Assembly: GCA_034112445.1 (NCBI GenBank)
Contig: JAWUVI010000017.1
Coordinates: 1 to 64,000 of the forward strand
From: Pelagadaptatus sp034112445
GTDB lineage: Bacteria; Pseudomonadota; Gammaproteobacteria; Pseudomonadales; Cellvibrionaceae
Reading direction: 5' to 3'
Length of the DNA: 64,000 nucleotides
Both the position numbers and the translations under genes were made by a program. The notes under the pieces are model-generated. The model was not told where the DNA came from and searched no databases. It saw nothing but the letters and a program-made list of their open reading frames with translations. Shown here piece by piece: positions 1-6,867 of this stretch. Numbering within the stretch: the stretch's first letter is position 1; every line of letters starts with the position of its first letter.

Positions 1-201
1 TGGCGGGGCTTGAGCCAAATTCCGCTCAACCCAATACGCCACTTCTGCTTCAAGAAACAGCGCGACTCGACCTAAGTAACGTGGTTGTGGAAAGCCGTTT
101 TTTCTTTCAGCACACCATCGCTTTACGCCACTGACAGAAACACCCAAGCGGGCAGCCACTTCGTTGTATCTTAGATATTGATCTAGCTCTGCTTTATGCA
201 T
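1..201 (-). CDS. AlpA-like helix-turn-helix regulator (partial, 3' end outside window)
   Basis: The frame is open from an ATG at 199-201 to the left window edge, giving 67 residues without a stop. A good AGGAGT ribosome-binding site sits at 208-213. The N-terminal half reads as a winged-helix/MerR-type HTH (LRYNEVAARLGVSVSGVKRW, residues 10-29), followed by a basic stretch ending FPQPRYLG, the layout seen in AlpA/excisionase-like proteins. Such proteins are small DNA-binding activators or recombination directionality factors of prophages and integrative elements. Its place just beyond the 3' end of a tRNA gene fits that role. A chromosomal MerR-like regulator is the alternative. The family call is by motif recognition, not a search. 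Confidence 0.7.
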   Translation of the reverse strand, partial: MHKAELDQYLRYNEVAARLGVSVSGVKRWCAERKNGFPQPRYLGRVALFLEAEVAYWVERNLAQAPP

Positions 202-247
202 TTTGTAACTCCTGATGTTTAACGGTGGAGCCACCTTAACTGAGCTA

Positions 248-275
248 TTTTTTCACAGCGAACCATGTGAAAAAA
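248..275. repeat. Perfect 10-bp inverted repeat upstream of the AlpA-like gene
   Basis: TTTTTTCACA at 248-257 is the exact reverse complement of TGTGAAAAAA at 266-275, with an 8-nt loop. It lies 47 bp upstream of the AlpA-like start codon. It could be an operator for that gene or a bidirectional hairpin; the T/A-rich outer arms would also allow terminator function. Confidence 0.55.
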
Positions 276-442
276 TAAATGCGAAATAATTTTAAGCGGG
301 TTTAACCGGTGGCTAAGGTGCCAATCCAAGAAGCCAAGGTACCAATGACGAAGCCATGTCTTATTGTTACGACTATGCGACAACTACCGCCAACAAGTAA
401 AAAAAAGGCTCCTTCAGAGGCTCCTTAGCGAATTGCAGCCAT

Positions 443-467
443 AAAAAAAGCCACCCTAAGGTGACTT
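443..467 (-). terminator. Intrinsic terminator downstream of tRNA-Ala
   Basis: Read on the minus strand, a short hairpin (CACC, TTAG loop, GGTG, with one further outer pair) is followed by seven T. It begins about 40 bp after the tRNA 3' end and so would stop the tRNA transcript. A weaker second hairpin followed by a T-run lies at about 401-420. Confidence 0.6.
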
Positions 468-508
468 CTTAAATTGCCTTAAACCCTTACAGGCCGTGGC
501 TTTCCGTT

Positions 509-584
509 TGGTGGAGCCTAGCGGGATCGAACCGCTGACCTCAACACTGCCAGTGTTGCGCTCTCCCAGCTGAGCTAAGGCCCC
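509..584 (-). tRNA. tRNA-Ala (anticodon GGC)
   Basis: The 76-nt minus-strand sequence folds as a cloverleaf. The acceptor stem GGGGCCT pairs with AGGCTCC (one G-U). The D-loop core is AGCTCAGCTGGGAGAGC. The anticodon stem CAACA/TGTTG holds the loop CTGGCAG, so the anticodon is GGC (reads GCC/GCU). The T-loop is GGTTCGATCC and the CCA end is encoded. tRNA 3' ends are common integration sites, and an AlpA-like gene lies on the 3' side of this one. Confidence 0.96.
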
Positions 585-585
585 G

Positions 586-607
586 TTTGCAGGTAAGTAA
601 CTGCAAA
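586..607 (-). other. Leader hairpin just 5' of tRNA-Ala
   Basis: TTTGCAG at 586-592 and CTGCAAA at 601-607 form a 7-bp stem with an 8-nt loop immediately upstream of the mature tRNA 5' end. It would lie in the precursor leader removed by RNase P. Confidence 0.5.
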
Positions 608-616
608 GTGGGGCGC

Positions 617-644
617 ATTCTATCATTTGCTTGTTGACTGTCAA
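617..644 (-). promoter_or_regulatory. Sigma-70 promoter of tRNA-Ala with GC-rich discriminator
   Basis: On the minus strand there is a consensus -35 TTGACA (639-644), a 16-bp spacer and -10 TAGAAT (617-622), followed by the GC-rich stretch GCGCCC (611-616). A strong promoter with such a discriminator is typical of stringently controlled stable-RNA genes. Confidence 0.8.
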
Positions 645-709
645 CTAATATAAAGCTTTATTAACTCTTTGATATAAAAGCTGTTTTACGAACTCTGTAA
701 GGTACTATT

Positions 710-1594
710 TTATGGCTGTTCTAGGTCTTTTTTTGTGTTCGAGAGGTAAACGGTTAGTACTCCAGCAATGACCACAAAAATAACTCCTGCTAAGGAGAAT
801 AAATCTGGGATCTCATTCCAAATCCACCATCCCATTAAGCCAGAGAAAATAACGGCGGAGTAACTAATAGGCGAAACGATGCTTGGCTTTGCGTAGCTGT
901 AAGCCAGAGTGTAGAACCACATGGCTATGTATATAGATAAGCCAATATAAATTAGGTAGGGCCATGCATCCTGAGGGATGGGCTCCCAGAAGTAAATGGC
1001 GATAGGAAGACTGCAAACAAATGATATAAAAAAATAATAGAACATTATTTTGCTGCCACTTTCTGTTTTTGACAGCATTCGAGTTCCGACCATAGAGATC
1101 GACAAGCCTAAGCCGGATAGGAGTCCTAGGAGGTAGCCTATCTCAAGATCAATTTGACCTGGTTTGGGTTTGAGGATAAGACAAACGCCGACGAAGCCAA
1201 CCAATAATGGAATCCATCGATTCTTCGGAACAAAATTGCCAAGCCACAGCCAAACTATAAGAGGAACAAATAATGGAGCTGTATTTCTAAGTAGGTTTAC
1301 TTCTAGTAATGATACGGAGTTGAGAGCTAAGTAATATACGATAAAGGCTAGCCAGCCGGCCAGGCTCCGCAACAAGTAGATGTTCGCTTTCTTGGTGCGA
1401 AGTTCTCGGATTCCATGTTTTTGCAGCCAGGGCAGCATCAATAACAGGCAGATGAAATATTGAATAAAGACAATAGAGTAGGCGTTTACATCGTCTGCTA
1501 TAAGCTTTCCTGCTGCACCAGCGGTACTTCCTATTAATGAAGTCGCTAGGGCGAAAAGGATGCCTTTGAGTCTATTGTCTGAAAGTAGGGGCAT
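710..1594 (-). CDS. DMT-superfamily (EamA) transporter
   Basis: A 294-residue integral membrane protein with about ten hydrophobic segments arranged as two EamA repeats of roughly 140 residues, the normal architecture and length of the drug/metabolite transporter family. The second half ends with the pattern SAVIFSGLMGWWIWNEIP followed by a last helix, typical of EamA. Substrate cannot be told. I take the ATG at 1592-1594. An in-frame TTG at 1702 would add 36 residues with no family resemblance and no ribosome-binding site. The gene is monocistronic, between tRNA-Ala and a divergent LapG-like gene. Confidence 0.85.
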   Translation of the reverse strand: MPLLSDNRLKGILFALATSLIGSTAGAAGKLIADDVNAYSIVFIQYFICLLLMLPWLQKHGIRELRTKKANIYLLRSLAGWLAFIVYYLALNSVSLLEVNLLRNTAPLFVPLIVWLWLGNFVPKNRWIPLLVGFVGVCLILKPKPGQIDLEIGYLLGLLSGLGLSISMVGTRMLSKTESGSKIMFYYFFISFVCSLPIAIYFWEPIPQDAWPYLIYIGLSIYIAMWFYTLAYSYAKPSIVSPISYSAVIFSGLMGWWIWNEIPDLFSLAGVIFVVIAGVLTVYLSNTKKDLEQP

Positions 1595-1764
1595 TTTTTG
1601 TATGAGCTTAAGTAATAAGAGGGTTTTAGTATAACCGGCAATGATTGTATTCGCGGTATTTGATGGCGCTGAAGTGTTAAGAATAATAAACTTGGAAAGC
1701 AAGTGCGTGATGCACGAATAGGTTAGCTATAATAAAACCTCTAATTTTATAGAAGATGGTATGA

Positions 1765-2430
1765 ATGAAGTTTTCTTTCAGTAAGGTTTCGATTTTTACT
1801 CTGCTGATTTTTAGTACAGTTGTTGTAATGGCCAGCTTTACTGATTTGAGTGCAAAGGTTTATTCGGCCATTGAAAAAAAATATGGTAAACGCGCGCGCG
1901 TGCGAGTTTACAATTGGCAGAAATTAATGAGTTCAATGAGTGAAGACTCTTCCTTGTCAGATAAAGCTAAAGTCCGCGAAGCCAATGATTTCTTTAATAA
2001 GGTTAGGTGGGTTAGCGATATTAAGCATTGGGGAAAAGAAGATTATTGGGCGACTCCATTTGAAACGTTAGGCACTAATGCAGGAGATTGTGAGGACTTT
2101 TCAATTGGTAAATATTTCACCTTGAATGAAGCTGGTGTTAACAGTGAGAAGATTCGAATAACTTACGTTAAAGCGCTCGATTATAATCAGGCGCATATGG
2201 TTTTGGCTTACTATTCATCTCCTGAGGCTGAACCGCTGATCCTTGATAATATTAACAAAACGATTCTACCTGCATCACAACGTCAAGACCTCCTCCCCAT
2301 TTACAGCTTTAATGCAGAGTCGTTGTGGTTGGCTAAAGCTAGAAGTAAAAAGCTTAAAGCCAGTAGTCAGAAAAATTTACCGCAGTGGCGAAAAGTTAAT
2401 GAGCGAATGCTCGAAGAATTAATGAAGTAA
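1765..2430 (+). CDS. LapG-like periplasmic transglutaminase-fold cysteine protease (BTLCP)
   Basis: A 221-residue protein with an N-terminal hydrophobic export segment (about residues 8-24) and the catalytic layout of bacterial transglutaminase-like cysteine proteinases: Cys109 in NAGDCEDFS, His144 in NQAHMVL, Asp161 in LILDN. In Pseudomonas, LapG trims the N-terminus of the biofilm adhesin LapA and is held inactive by the c-di-GMP receptor LapD. No lapD, lapA or GGDEF/EAL gene is present nearby; the neighbours are a transporter and a chemoreceptor on the other strand. Start ATG follows AGAAGATGG. Family membership is well supported; LapA cleavage here is inference. Confidence 0.85.
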   Translation: MKFSFSKVSIFTLLIFSTVVVMASFTDLSAKVYSAIEKKYGKRARVRVYNWQKLMSSMSEDSSLSDKAKVREANDFFNKVRWVSDIKHWGKEDYWATPFETLGTNAGDCEDFSIGKYFTLNEAGVNSEKIRITYVKALDYNQAHMVLAYYSSPEAEPLILDNINKTILPASQRQDLLPIYSFNAESLWLAKARSKKLKASSQKNLPQWRKVNERMLEELMK

Positions 2431-2465
2431 TGCCACGACCAAAGGCCGTGACATAATTACAAGGA

Positions 2466-4091
2466 CTAAACTTTAAAGCGCTGAGTCAGTTTTTTTAACT
2501 CATTCGATGTGGCGTCTAGTCGGTTGGCAATAGCGGTAGAGTTTTGCGCGGTGGTATGCGCTTCTTTTGCTAGGGTGGCCATGCTATCGACATTTTTACC
2601 GATCTCTTTGGCCGCATAGCTTTGTTCTTCTGCAGCAGTGGCTATTTGATTGTTTTGATCGCGTATGCTGCCAACTGAATGAGTTATTTCGGTTATTGAT
2701 GTGCTGGCGTTGTTGGCTAATTCTACAGTATTTTGTGTTTGCTCTTTGTTGGAGCTCATGGCTTTAACGGCAGCTGAAGTGCCATTTTGAACTGTTTCAA
2801 TAATCTGTTGAATTTCTTCTGTCGACTCTTGGGTTCTTTGAGCTAGCGCCCTTACTTCATCGGCAACTACGGCGAATCCTCGACCTTGTTCGCCTGCTCG
2901 GGCAGCTTCAATCGCGGCGTTAAGGGCTAGTAAGTTTGTTTGTTCAGCAATACCTTTAATTACATCGAGTACAGCACCAACGCTGGCAGTGTCTTGTTCG
3001 AGCTTATCCATTGCTTCAGCTACGACTACTACATCCTCAGATAGAGTGTTTATTGATGCGGTTGTCTTATCCATCATATTTAAGCCTTGTTGAGCGGCTT
3101 CATCTGCTGATTGTGCTGAGCTGGCGGCGTTGGATGCTCCTGTGGCAACTTCTTGAACAGTATCGTTAAGCTCATTTATGGCTGTTGATACTTGATCTGT
3201 ATATCGTTCGGTTTCCCCGGTATGACGGGCAATGTCACTGGCAGCTTGATTGATATTAATTGAGGCGTCAGATAACTCTGAGGCAGTGGAGTTAATGGAG
3301 CCAAATATATTAACAATCTCTTGACGCATTGATTCAATATCAGAAGCTAATGTGCCGAGTTCGTCCTGCGAGTCTAGGGTGACGGGAGTTGAAAAGTCAC
3401 CTTTGGAGAATTTTGTTATCACATCCATTATATGATGCAGGGGCCGTAGAAATGTATTTTTCAGTGTTAGCCATACCATAATTGTTAAGACAATAGAAAA
3501 GGCTAATAAGCCAGTTTGAACTTTCATGGGAATAGATTTGGCTGTTTGATGCAGGTTGCTCCCAGTTGAGGAGTCTTCTTGTACTGCAATGGATACAGCT
3601 TCAGAAAGTAAGTTAGATGGGGCTCTGTCGATACCTGAAACAGCTTTGTCTCCGGCTGTATGATCGTAGCCACTGGAGGTGAATATTTCATAGCCTTGTT
3701 GGTATTGCTCGTAGGCTTTTTTGTGTGCAGCTAAAAATTTTTCTACTTGAGGTAGAGCATCGCTATCTTTTAAGCCGGAAAGTACTTTATTGCCAAGTTC
3801 CTGTATTTCTTTTTGTTTGGTATGAAATCTGCCCCAGTACTTCTCTCTTTTTTCAGAAACTTCTCCTCTGAGCAGTACATTTTTCCATTCTTGTACTTGA
3901 ACTTTAAATAAAAAATTCATCTGTAATATGTCGCGTTCGTACGTGACGTGCTCAGTAATCAGTGAATCATATTCGGAGATTTTATCCGATAGTAGCTTGA
4001 TGCCGCTGATAGCGATAAGAATCAGTACTAAGCCGCCACCTAAAACCGTAGTCATTAAGCGAGCCTGCATGCTTGTCTTGTACCACTGCAT
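2466..4091 (-). CDS. Methyl-accepting chemotaxis protein
   Basis: A 541-residue transmembrane chemoreceptor. A TM helix lies near residues 12-34, then a mostly helical periplasmic domain of about 155 residues, TM2 near 192-213, a HAMP domain, and a cytoplasmic signalling domain containing the hairpin tip EQTNLLALNAAIEAARAGE that contacts CheA/CheW. The ligand is unknown. I place the start at the ATG 4089-4091, which has GGAGA seven bases upstream; an in-frame TTG at 4157 would add 22 residues. No che genes are nearby, so it must feed an array encoded elsewhere. The 3' end faces the LapG-like gene tail to tail. Confidence 0.95.
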   Translation of the reverse strand: MQWYKTSMQARLMTTVLGGGLVLILIAISGIKLLSDKISEYDSLITEHVTYERDILQMNFLFKVQVQEWKNVLLRGEVSEKREKYWGRFHTKQKEIQELGNKVLSGLKDSDALPQVEKFLAAHKKAYEQYQQGYEIFTSSGYDHTAGDKAVSGIDRAPSNLLSEAVSIAVQEDSSTGSNLHQTAKSIPMKVQTGLLAFSIVLTIMVWLTLKNTFLRPLHHIMDVITKFSKGDFSTPVTLDSQDELGTLASDIESMRQEIVNIFGSINSTASELSDASININQAASDIARHTGETERYTDQVSTAINELNDTVQEVATGASNAASSAQSADEAAQQGLNMMDKTTASINTLSEDVVVVAEAMDKLEQDTASVGAVLDVIKGIAEQTNLLALNAAIEAARAGEQGRGFAVVADEVRALAQRTQESTEEIQQIIETVQNGTSAAVKAMSSNKEQTQNTVELANNASTSITEITHSVGSIRDQNNQIATAAEEQSYAAKEIGKNVDSMATLAKEAHTTAQNSTAIANRLDATSNELKKLTQRFKV

Positions 4092-4244
4092 AAGATGTCT
4101 CCAAAGAGTTGTACGTAAATGGATATAGGTAGGGTCTGCAGGTGTTATCGGCTGCAACTCTAAAAGCTGAATCGTTATTGTATCGGTTGAGTGTTATGAC
4201 AAGTATAGGTGTATGAGGTGAGGCGGGTAGGAATAATATGGAAT

Positions 4245-4271
4245 AAAAAAGGGCTGTGAAAACAGCCCTTT
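4245..4271 (-). terminator. Intrinsic terminator of gltA
   Basis: AAAGGGCTGT and ACAGCCCTTT form a perfect 10-bp stem around a GAAA loop (4248-4271), followed on the minus strand by a T-run. It lies 25 bp past the gltA stop codon. Confidence 0.9.
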
Positions 4272-4296
4272 GGTGTAGATGGCAGGGATCAGATTC

Positions 4297-5586
4297 TTAG
4301 CGATCTTCTAGTGGTGTGAAGTCACGTGGCTTATAGCCTGTATAAAGTTGGCGTGGACGGCCAATTTTATATGGGTGGCTAATCATTTCATGCCAGTGAG
4401 CAATCCAGCCAACTGTTCTGCCGGTTGCAAAAATAACCGTGAACATATCGGTAGGGATACCAATGGCTTTCATTATGATGCCAGAATAGAAGTCAACGTT
4501 CGGGTAAAGTTTCTTCTCAATAAAGTACGGATCTTCTAGGGCGATTTCTTCTAATCGCTTGGCTATTGCTAGCAAAGGATCGTTTTCTAGTCCAAGTTCT
4601 TTAAGAACTTCATCGCAAGACTCTTTCATGACTTTAGCGCGGGGATCAAAGTTTTTATAAACGCGATGGCCAAAGCCCATCAAGCGGAACGGATCGTTTT
4701 TATCTTTTGCTTTTGCAACGTAAGCATCGATATTGTCAACAGTGCCGATTTCCTCAAGCATACTTAAAACGGCTTCGTTAGCGCCGCCGTGAGCTGGTCC
4801 CCATAAGGTGGCGATGCCGGCAGCGATACATGCAAACGGGTTGGCACCTGAAGATCCTGCTAAGCGAACTGTAGATGTTGATGCGTTCTGCTCGTGATCG
4901 GCGTGAAGTAAAAAGATTTTATCCATGGCTCTAGCGAGTACAGGATTTACTTCTGGGTCGTCACAAGGAGTGCCAAACATCATATGTAAGAAGTTTTCAG
5001 AGTAGCTCAACTTATTGTTGGGGTACATGAAAGGTTGACCTGAGTGGTGCTTGTAGCACATGGCGGCCAGTGTAGGCATTTTAGCAATTAAGCGGTGAGC
5101 TGAAATTTTACGATGCTCTTCGTTCGTGATATCAAGAGAGTCGTGATAGAAAGAAGAGAGTGCGCCGACAACACCGCATAAGATAGCCATTGGGTGGGCA
5201 TCACTGCGAAAACCACGGAAAAAGCGAGCAATATTCTCGTGAACCATGGTGTGTGCAGTGATTATCCCAACGAATTCTTTCTTTTGCTTGGCGTTAGGTA
5301 GTTCACCATTGAGTAGTAGGTAGCAGGTTTCAAGATAGTCTGAATGTTCTGCTAGCTGGTCGATAGGGTAGCCGCCGTGAAGTAGAACGCCTTTACCGCC
5401 ATCAATATAAGTTAGTTTTGACTCGCAGGCTGCAGTTGCCATAAAGCCTGGGTCATAGGTGAAATACCCTTTGCTTGTGAGGCTTGATACGTCAATAACA
5501 TCTGGACCATAACTACCGGAATACATTGGAAGTTCAATGCTTTCACTTAATCCGTCTATTGTGAGTTCAGCTTTTCTATCCGCCAT
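4297..5586 (-). CDS. gltA: Citrate synthase (type II)
   Basis: Condenses oxaloacetate and acetyl-CoA to citrate and CoA, the entry step of the TCA cycle. At 429 residues it has the length of the hexameric, NADH-sensitive Gram-negative enzyme. Catalytic residues are present: His266 in GPAHGGANEA, His307 in GFGHRVYK and Asp365 in VDFYSG. The start ATG has AGGAG seven bases upstream. It is transcribed away from the sdh-suc block, with 541 bp between the two starts holding a consensus promoter for each side. It has its own terminator, so it is probably monocistronic. Confidence 0.98.
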   Translation of the reverse strand: MADRKAELTIDGLSESIELPMYSGSYGPDVIDVSSLTSKGYFTYDPGFMATAACESKLTYIDGGKGVLLHGGYPIDQLAEHSDYLETCYLLLNGELPNAKQKKEFVGIITAHTMVHENIARFFRGFRSDAHPMAILCGVVGALSSFYHDSLDITNEEHRKISAHRLIAKMPTLAAMCYKHHSGQPFMYPNNKLSYSENFLHMMFGTPCDDPEVNPVLARAMDKIFLLHADHEQNASTSTVRLAGSSGANPFACIAAGIATLWGPAHGGANEAVLSMLEEIGTVDNIDAYVAKAKDKNDPFRLMGFGHRVYKNFDPRAKVMKESCDEVLKELGLENDPLLAIAKRLEEIALEDPYFIEKKLYPNVDFYSGIIMKAIGIPTDMFTVIFATGRTVGWIAHWHEMISHPYKIGRPRQLYTGYKPRDFTPLEDR

Positions 5587-5692
5587 TGTTGGCTCCTGAT
5601 TCGTTTATGCTAATAAATGATAATGTACTTTACCTAAGTAAGACTGCTTTTTATTGTTCGGAGATGAATTTATCTCTTCTGTATAGACGGCA

Positions 5693-5720
5693 ACTATAAG
5701 CTGAGTCAGTTTTTTGTCAA
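5693..5720 (-). promoter_or_regulatory. Sigma-70 promoter of gltA
   Basis: On the minus strand TTGACA (5715-5720), a 16-bp spacer and TATAGT (5693-5698) form a near-consensus promoter. The predicted leader is about 100 nt to the gltA ATG. Confidence 0.75.
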
Positions 5721-5723
5721 TTA

Positions 5724-5768
5724 AAATGGATGATTAATCACTTGTGTAGCGGTTAAATCAATCCATTT
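5724..5768. repeat. Extended imperfect dyad adjacent to the gltA -35 box
   Basis: AAATGGAT (5724-5731) is the exact reverse complement of ATCCATTT (5761-5768). The inner sequences GATTAA and TTAAATC extend the symmetry with small mismatches around a ~15-nt centre. Its position directly upstream of the gltA -35 suggests a regulator-binding site; this is inference. Confidence 0.45.
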
Positions 5769-5920
5769 GAATTTAAATTGTACAGTGTTGGTTGTTGATC
5801 GCTGAATTTCTTCAGTTGTCGTAGGTTTTTGCAGGGTTGTAAGTTTTACTCTGGAAGCTGTTATTTTGGAAGTAGACTAAGGTCTAGGGTAAATAACCTA
5901 TTGAAATAAAGGTATTTTTG

Positions 5921-5949
5921 TTGTTTTTTTATGGTTGCACTCCTATAAT
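5921..5949 (+). promoter_or_regulatory. Candidate sigma-70 promoter of sdhCDAB
   Basis: TTGTTT (5921-5926), a 17-bp spacer and a perfect TATAAT (5944-5949) lie about 180 bp upstream of the sdhC start. Confidence 0.55.
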
Positions 5950-6127
5950 TTTGCACGCTGTCTGTGTGGTCATGATTCCTATTTGTAGTTGCTTTTCCTA
6001 TAAAATATCGTTTCTACGGTTGAGCTCTGTTGAGCAGAAACCTAACAGGCATATATTATTATGTCGTAGCATTTACCATGTACGCTAATCTTATGAAATT
6101 GAATTCATTTAATGTGTGGGCTAAACA

Positions 6128-6502
6128 GTGAATAAAAATAGACCAGTTAATCTTGATATCTCCACGATCAAACTACCTATTTCCGCTTATGTCTCTATTT
6201 TACATAGAGCTTCAGGGATAGTTTTGTTTGTTGGAGTGGCAATCCTGCTGTGTATGTTAGATGCCAGTCTGGAATCGGAAGAGAGTTTTGCTAGCTTGAA
6301 AGAATCCATGCAGAATCCTTTGTATCAGTTCTTTATATGGGGAACCATTGCTGCCTTGGCTTACCATTTGGTTGCTGGAGTTCGTCACCTTCTTATGGAT
6401 GTAGGAATCGGTGAGACCTTAGAAGGCGGTCAAAATGGTGCAAAAATAGTTATATTCGTGTCAGTGATTTTGATTGTTTTAGCGGGGTTATGGGTATGGT
6501 AA
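6128..6502 (+). CDS. sdhC: Succinate dehydrogenase cytochrome b556 subunit
   Basis: A 124-residue membrane anchor with three hydrophobic helices. Compared with the E. coli protein, the quinone-site residues Ser23 and Arg27 (SILHRASG) and the haem-ligand His80 (LAYHLVAGVRH) are all present. It anchors SdhAB to the inner membrane and, with SdhD, binds haem b and ubiquinone. The start is a GTG at 6128; the N-terminus NKNRPVNLDISTIKLPISA matches the family and supports it despite a weak ribosome-binding site. First gene of the sdhCDAB operon, overlapping sdhD. Confidence 0.96.
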   Translation: MNKNRPVNLDISTIKLPISAYVSILHRASGIVLFVGVAILLCMLDASLESEESFASLKESMQNPLYQFFIWGTIAALAYHLVAGVRHLLMDVGIGETLEGGQNGAKIVIFVSVILIVLAGLWVW

Positions 6503-6864
6503 CTGCAGTAACGAGTTTTGGTCGTAGCGGACTTTACGACTGGGTTGTTCAGCGCGCAACAGCCGTAAGTATGACAGCTTATGTTGTTTTTTTAGTTGGG
6601 TTTATTTTGTGTACGCCGGATTTAGGTTATGAGCAGTGGCAAGATTTGTATTCGACCTTGTGTATGAGGGTCTTTAGCCTCATAACGCTCGTTTCAATTT
6701 TGGCGCATGCTTGGATTGGTTTGTGGTCGGTGCTGACCGATTATATTACAACTCGCATGATGGGGCCGAAAGCAACAGTTCTTCGCGTGTTGACTCAAAT
6801 GGTACTAGGTGTTGTAACAATTACCTATGCGGTTTGGGGCATAGAAATTCTTTGGGGATTTTAA
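6496..6864 (+). CDS. sdhD: Succinate dehydrogenase membrane anchor subunit
   Basis: The second membrane anchor of complex II, 122 residues with three TM helices. With the ATG at 6496 (which overlaps the sdhC stop as ATGGTAA) the protein begins MVTAVTSFGRSGL like other SdhD proteins. His71, Asp82 and Tyr83 (HAWIGLW, LTDY) then fall at the same numbers as the haem and quinone residues of E. coli SdhD. An ATG six bases earlier (6490) is possible but fits less well. The overlap with sdhC implies translational coupling. Confidence 0.94.
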   Translation: MVTAVTSFGRSGLYDWVVQRATAVSMTAYVVFLVGFILCTPDLGYEQWQDLYSTLCMRVFSLITLVSILAHAWIGLWSVLTDYITTRMMGPKATVLRVLTQMVLGVVTITYAVWGIEILWGF

Positions 6865-6867
6865 GTT

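Larger units (their letters stand above)
202..508. other. Repeat-rich spacer between alpA-like gene and tRNA-Ala
   Basis: No convincing gene lies here. It contains a perfect 10-bp inverted repeat (248-257/266-275), two imperfect ~20-bp direct repeats (315-335 and 336-355, core AAGGT.CCAAT...GAAGCC), a directly repeated GGCTCCTT (407-414 and 419-426), and a recurring TAAGGTG motif (315-320 region, 457-463, and on the minus strand within 230-240). The 9-mer GGTGGAGCC at 224-232 matches the tRNA 3' end (510-518). Inference: an attachment-site/excisionase-binding region. Confidence 0.5.
5587..6127. other. 541-bp divergent regulatory region between gltA and sdhC
   Basis: No ORF of note. It holds the gltA promoter (5693-5720), an extended dyad just upstream of its -35 box (5724-5768), and a candidate sdhC promoter (5921-5949). 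The stretch from about 5770 to 5920 shows only AT-rich sequence. The sdhC leader would be about 170 nt, long enough for post-transcriptional control, but I see no strong hairpin in it. Confidence 0.7.

Noticed and set aside
456..644. 62-codon minus-strand ORF across the tRNA region
   Set aside because: It is an accidental frame through tRNA-Ala, its leader and terminator.
4092..4157. Extended N-terminus of the chemoreceptor from TTG 4157
   Set aside because: The extra 22 residues have no family likeness, and the ATG at 4091 has a well-placed GGAGA.
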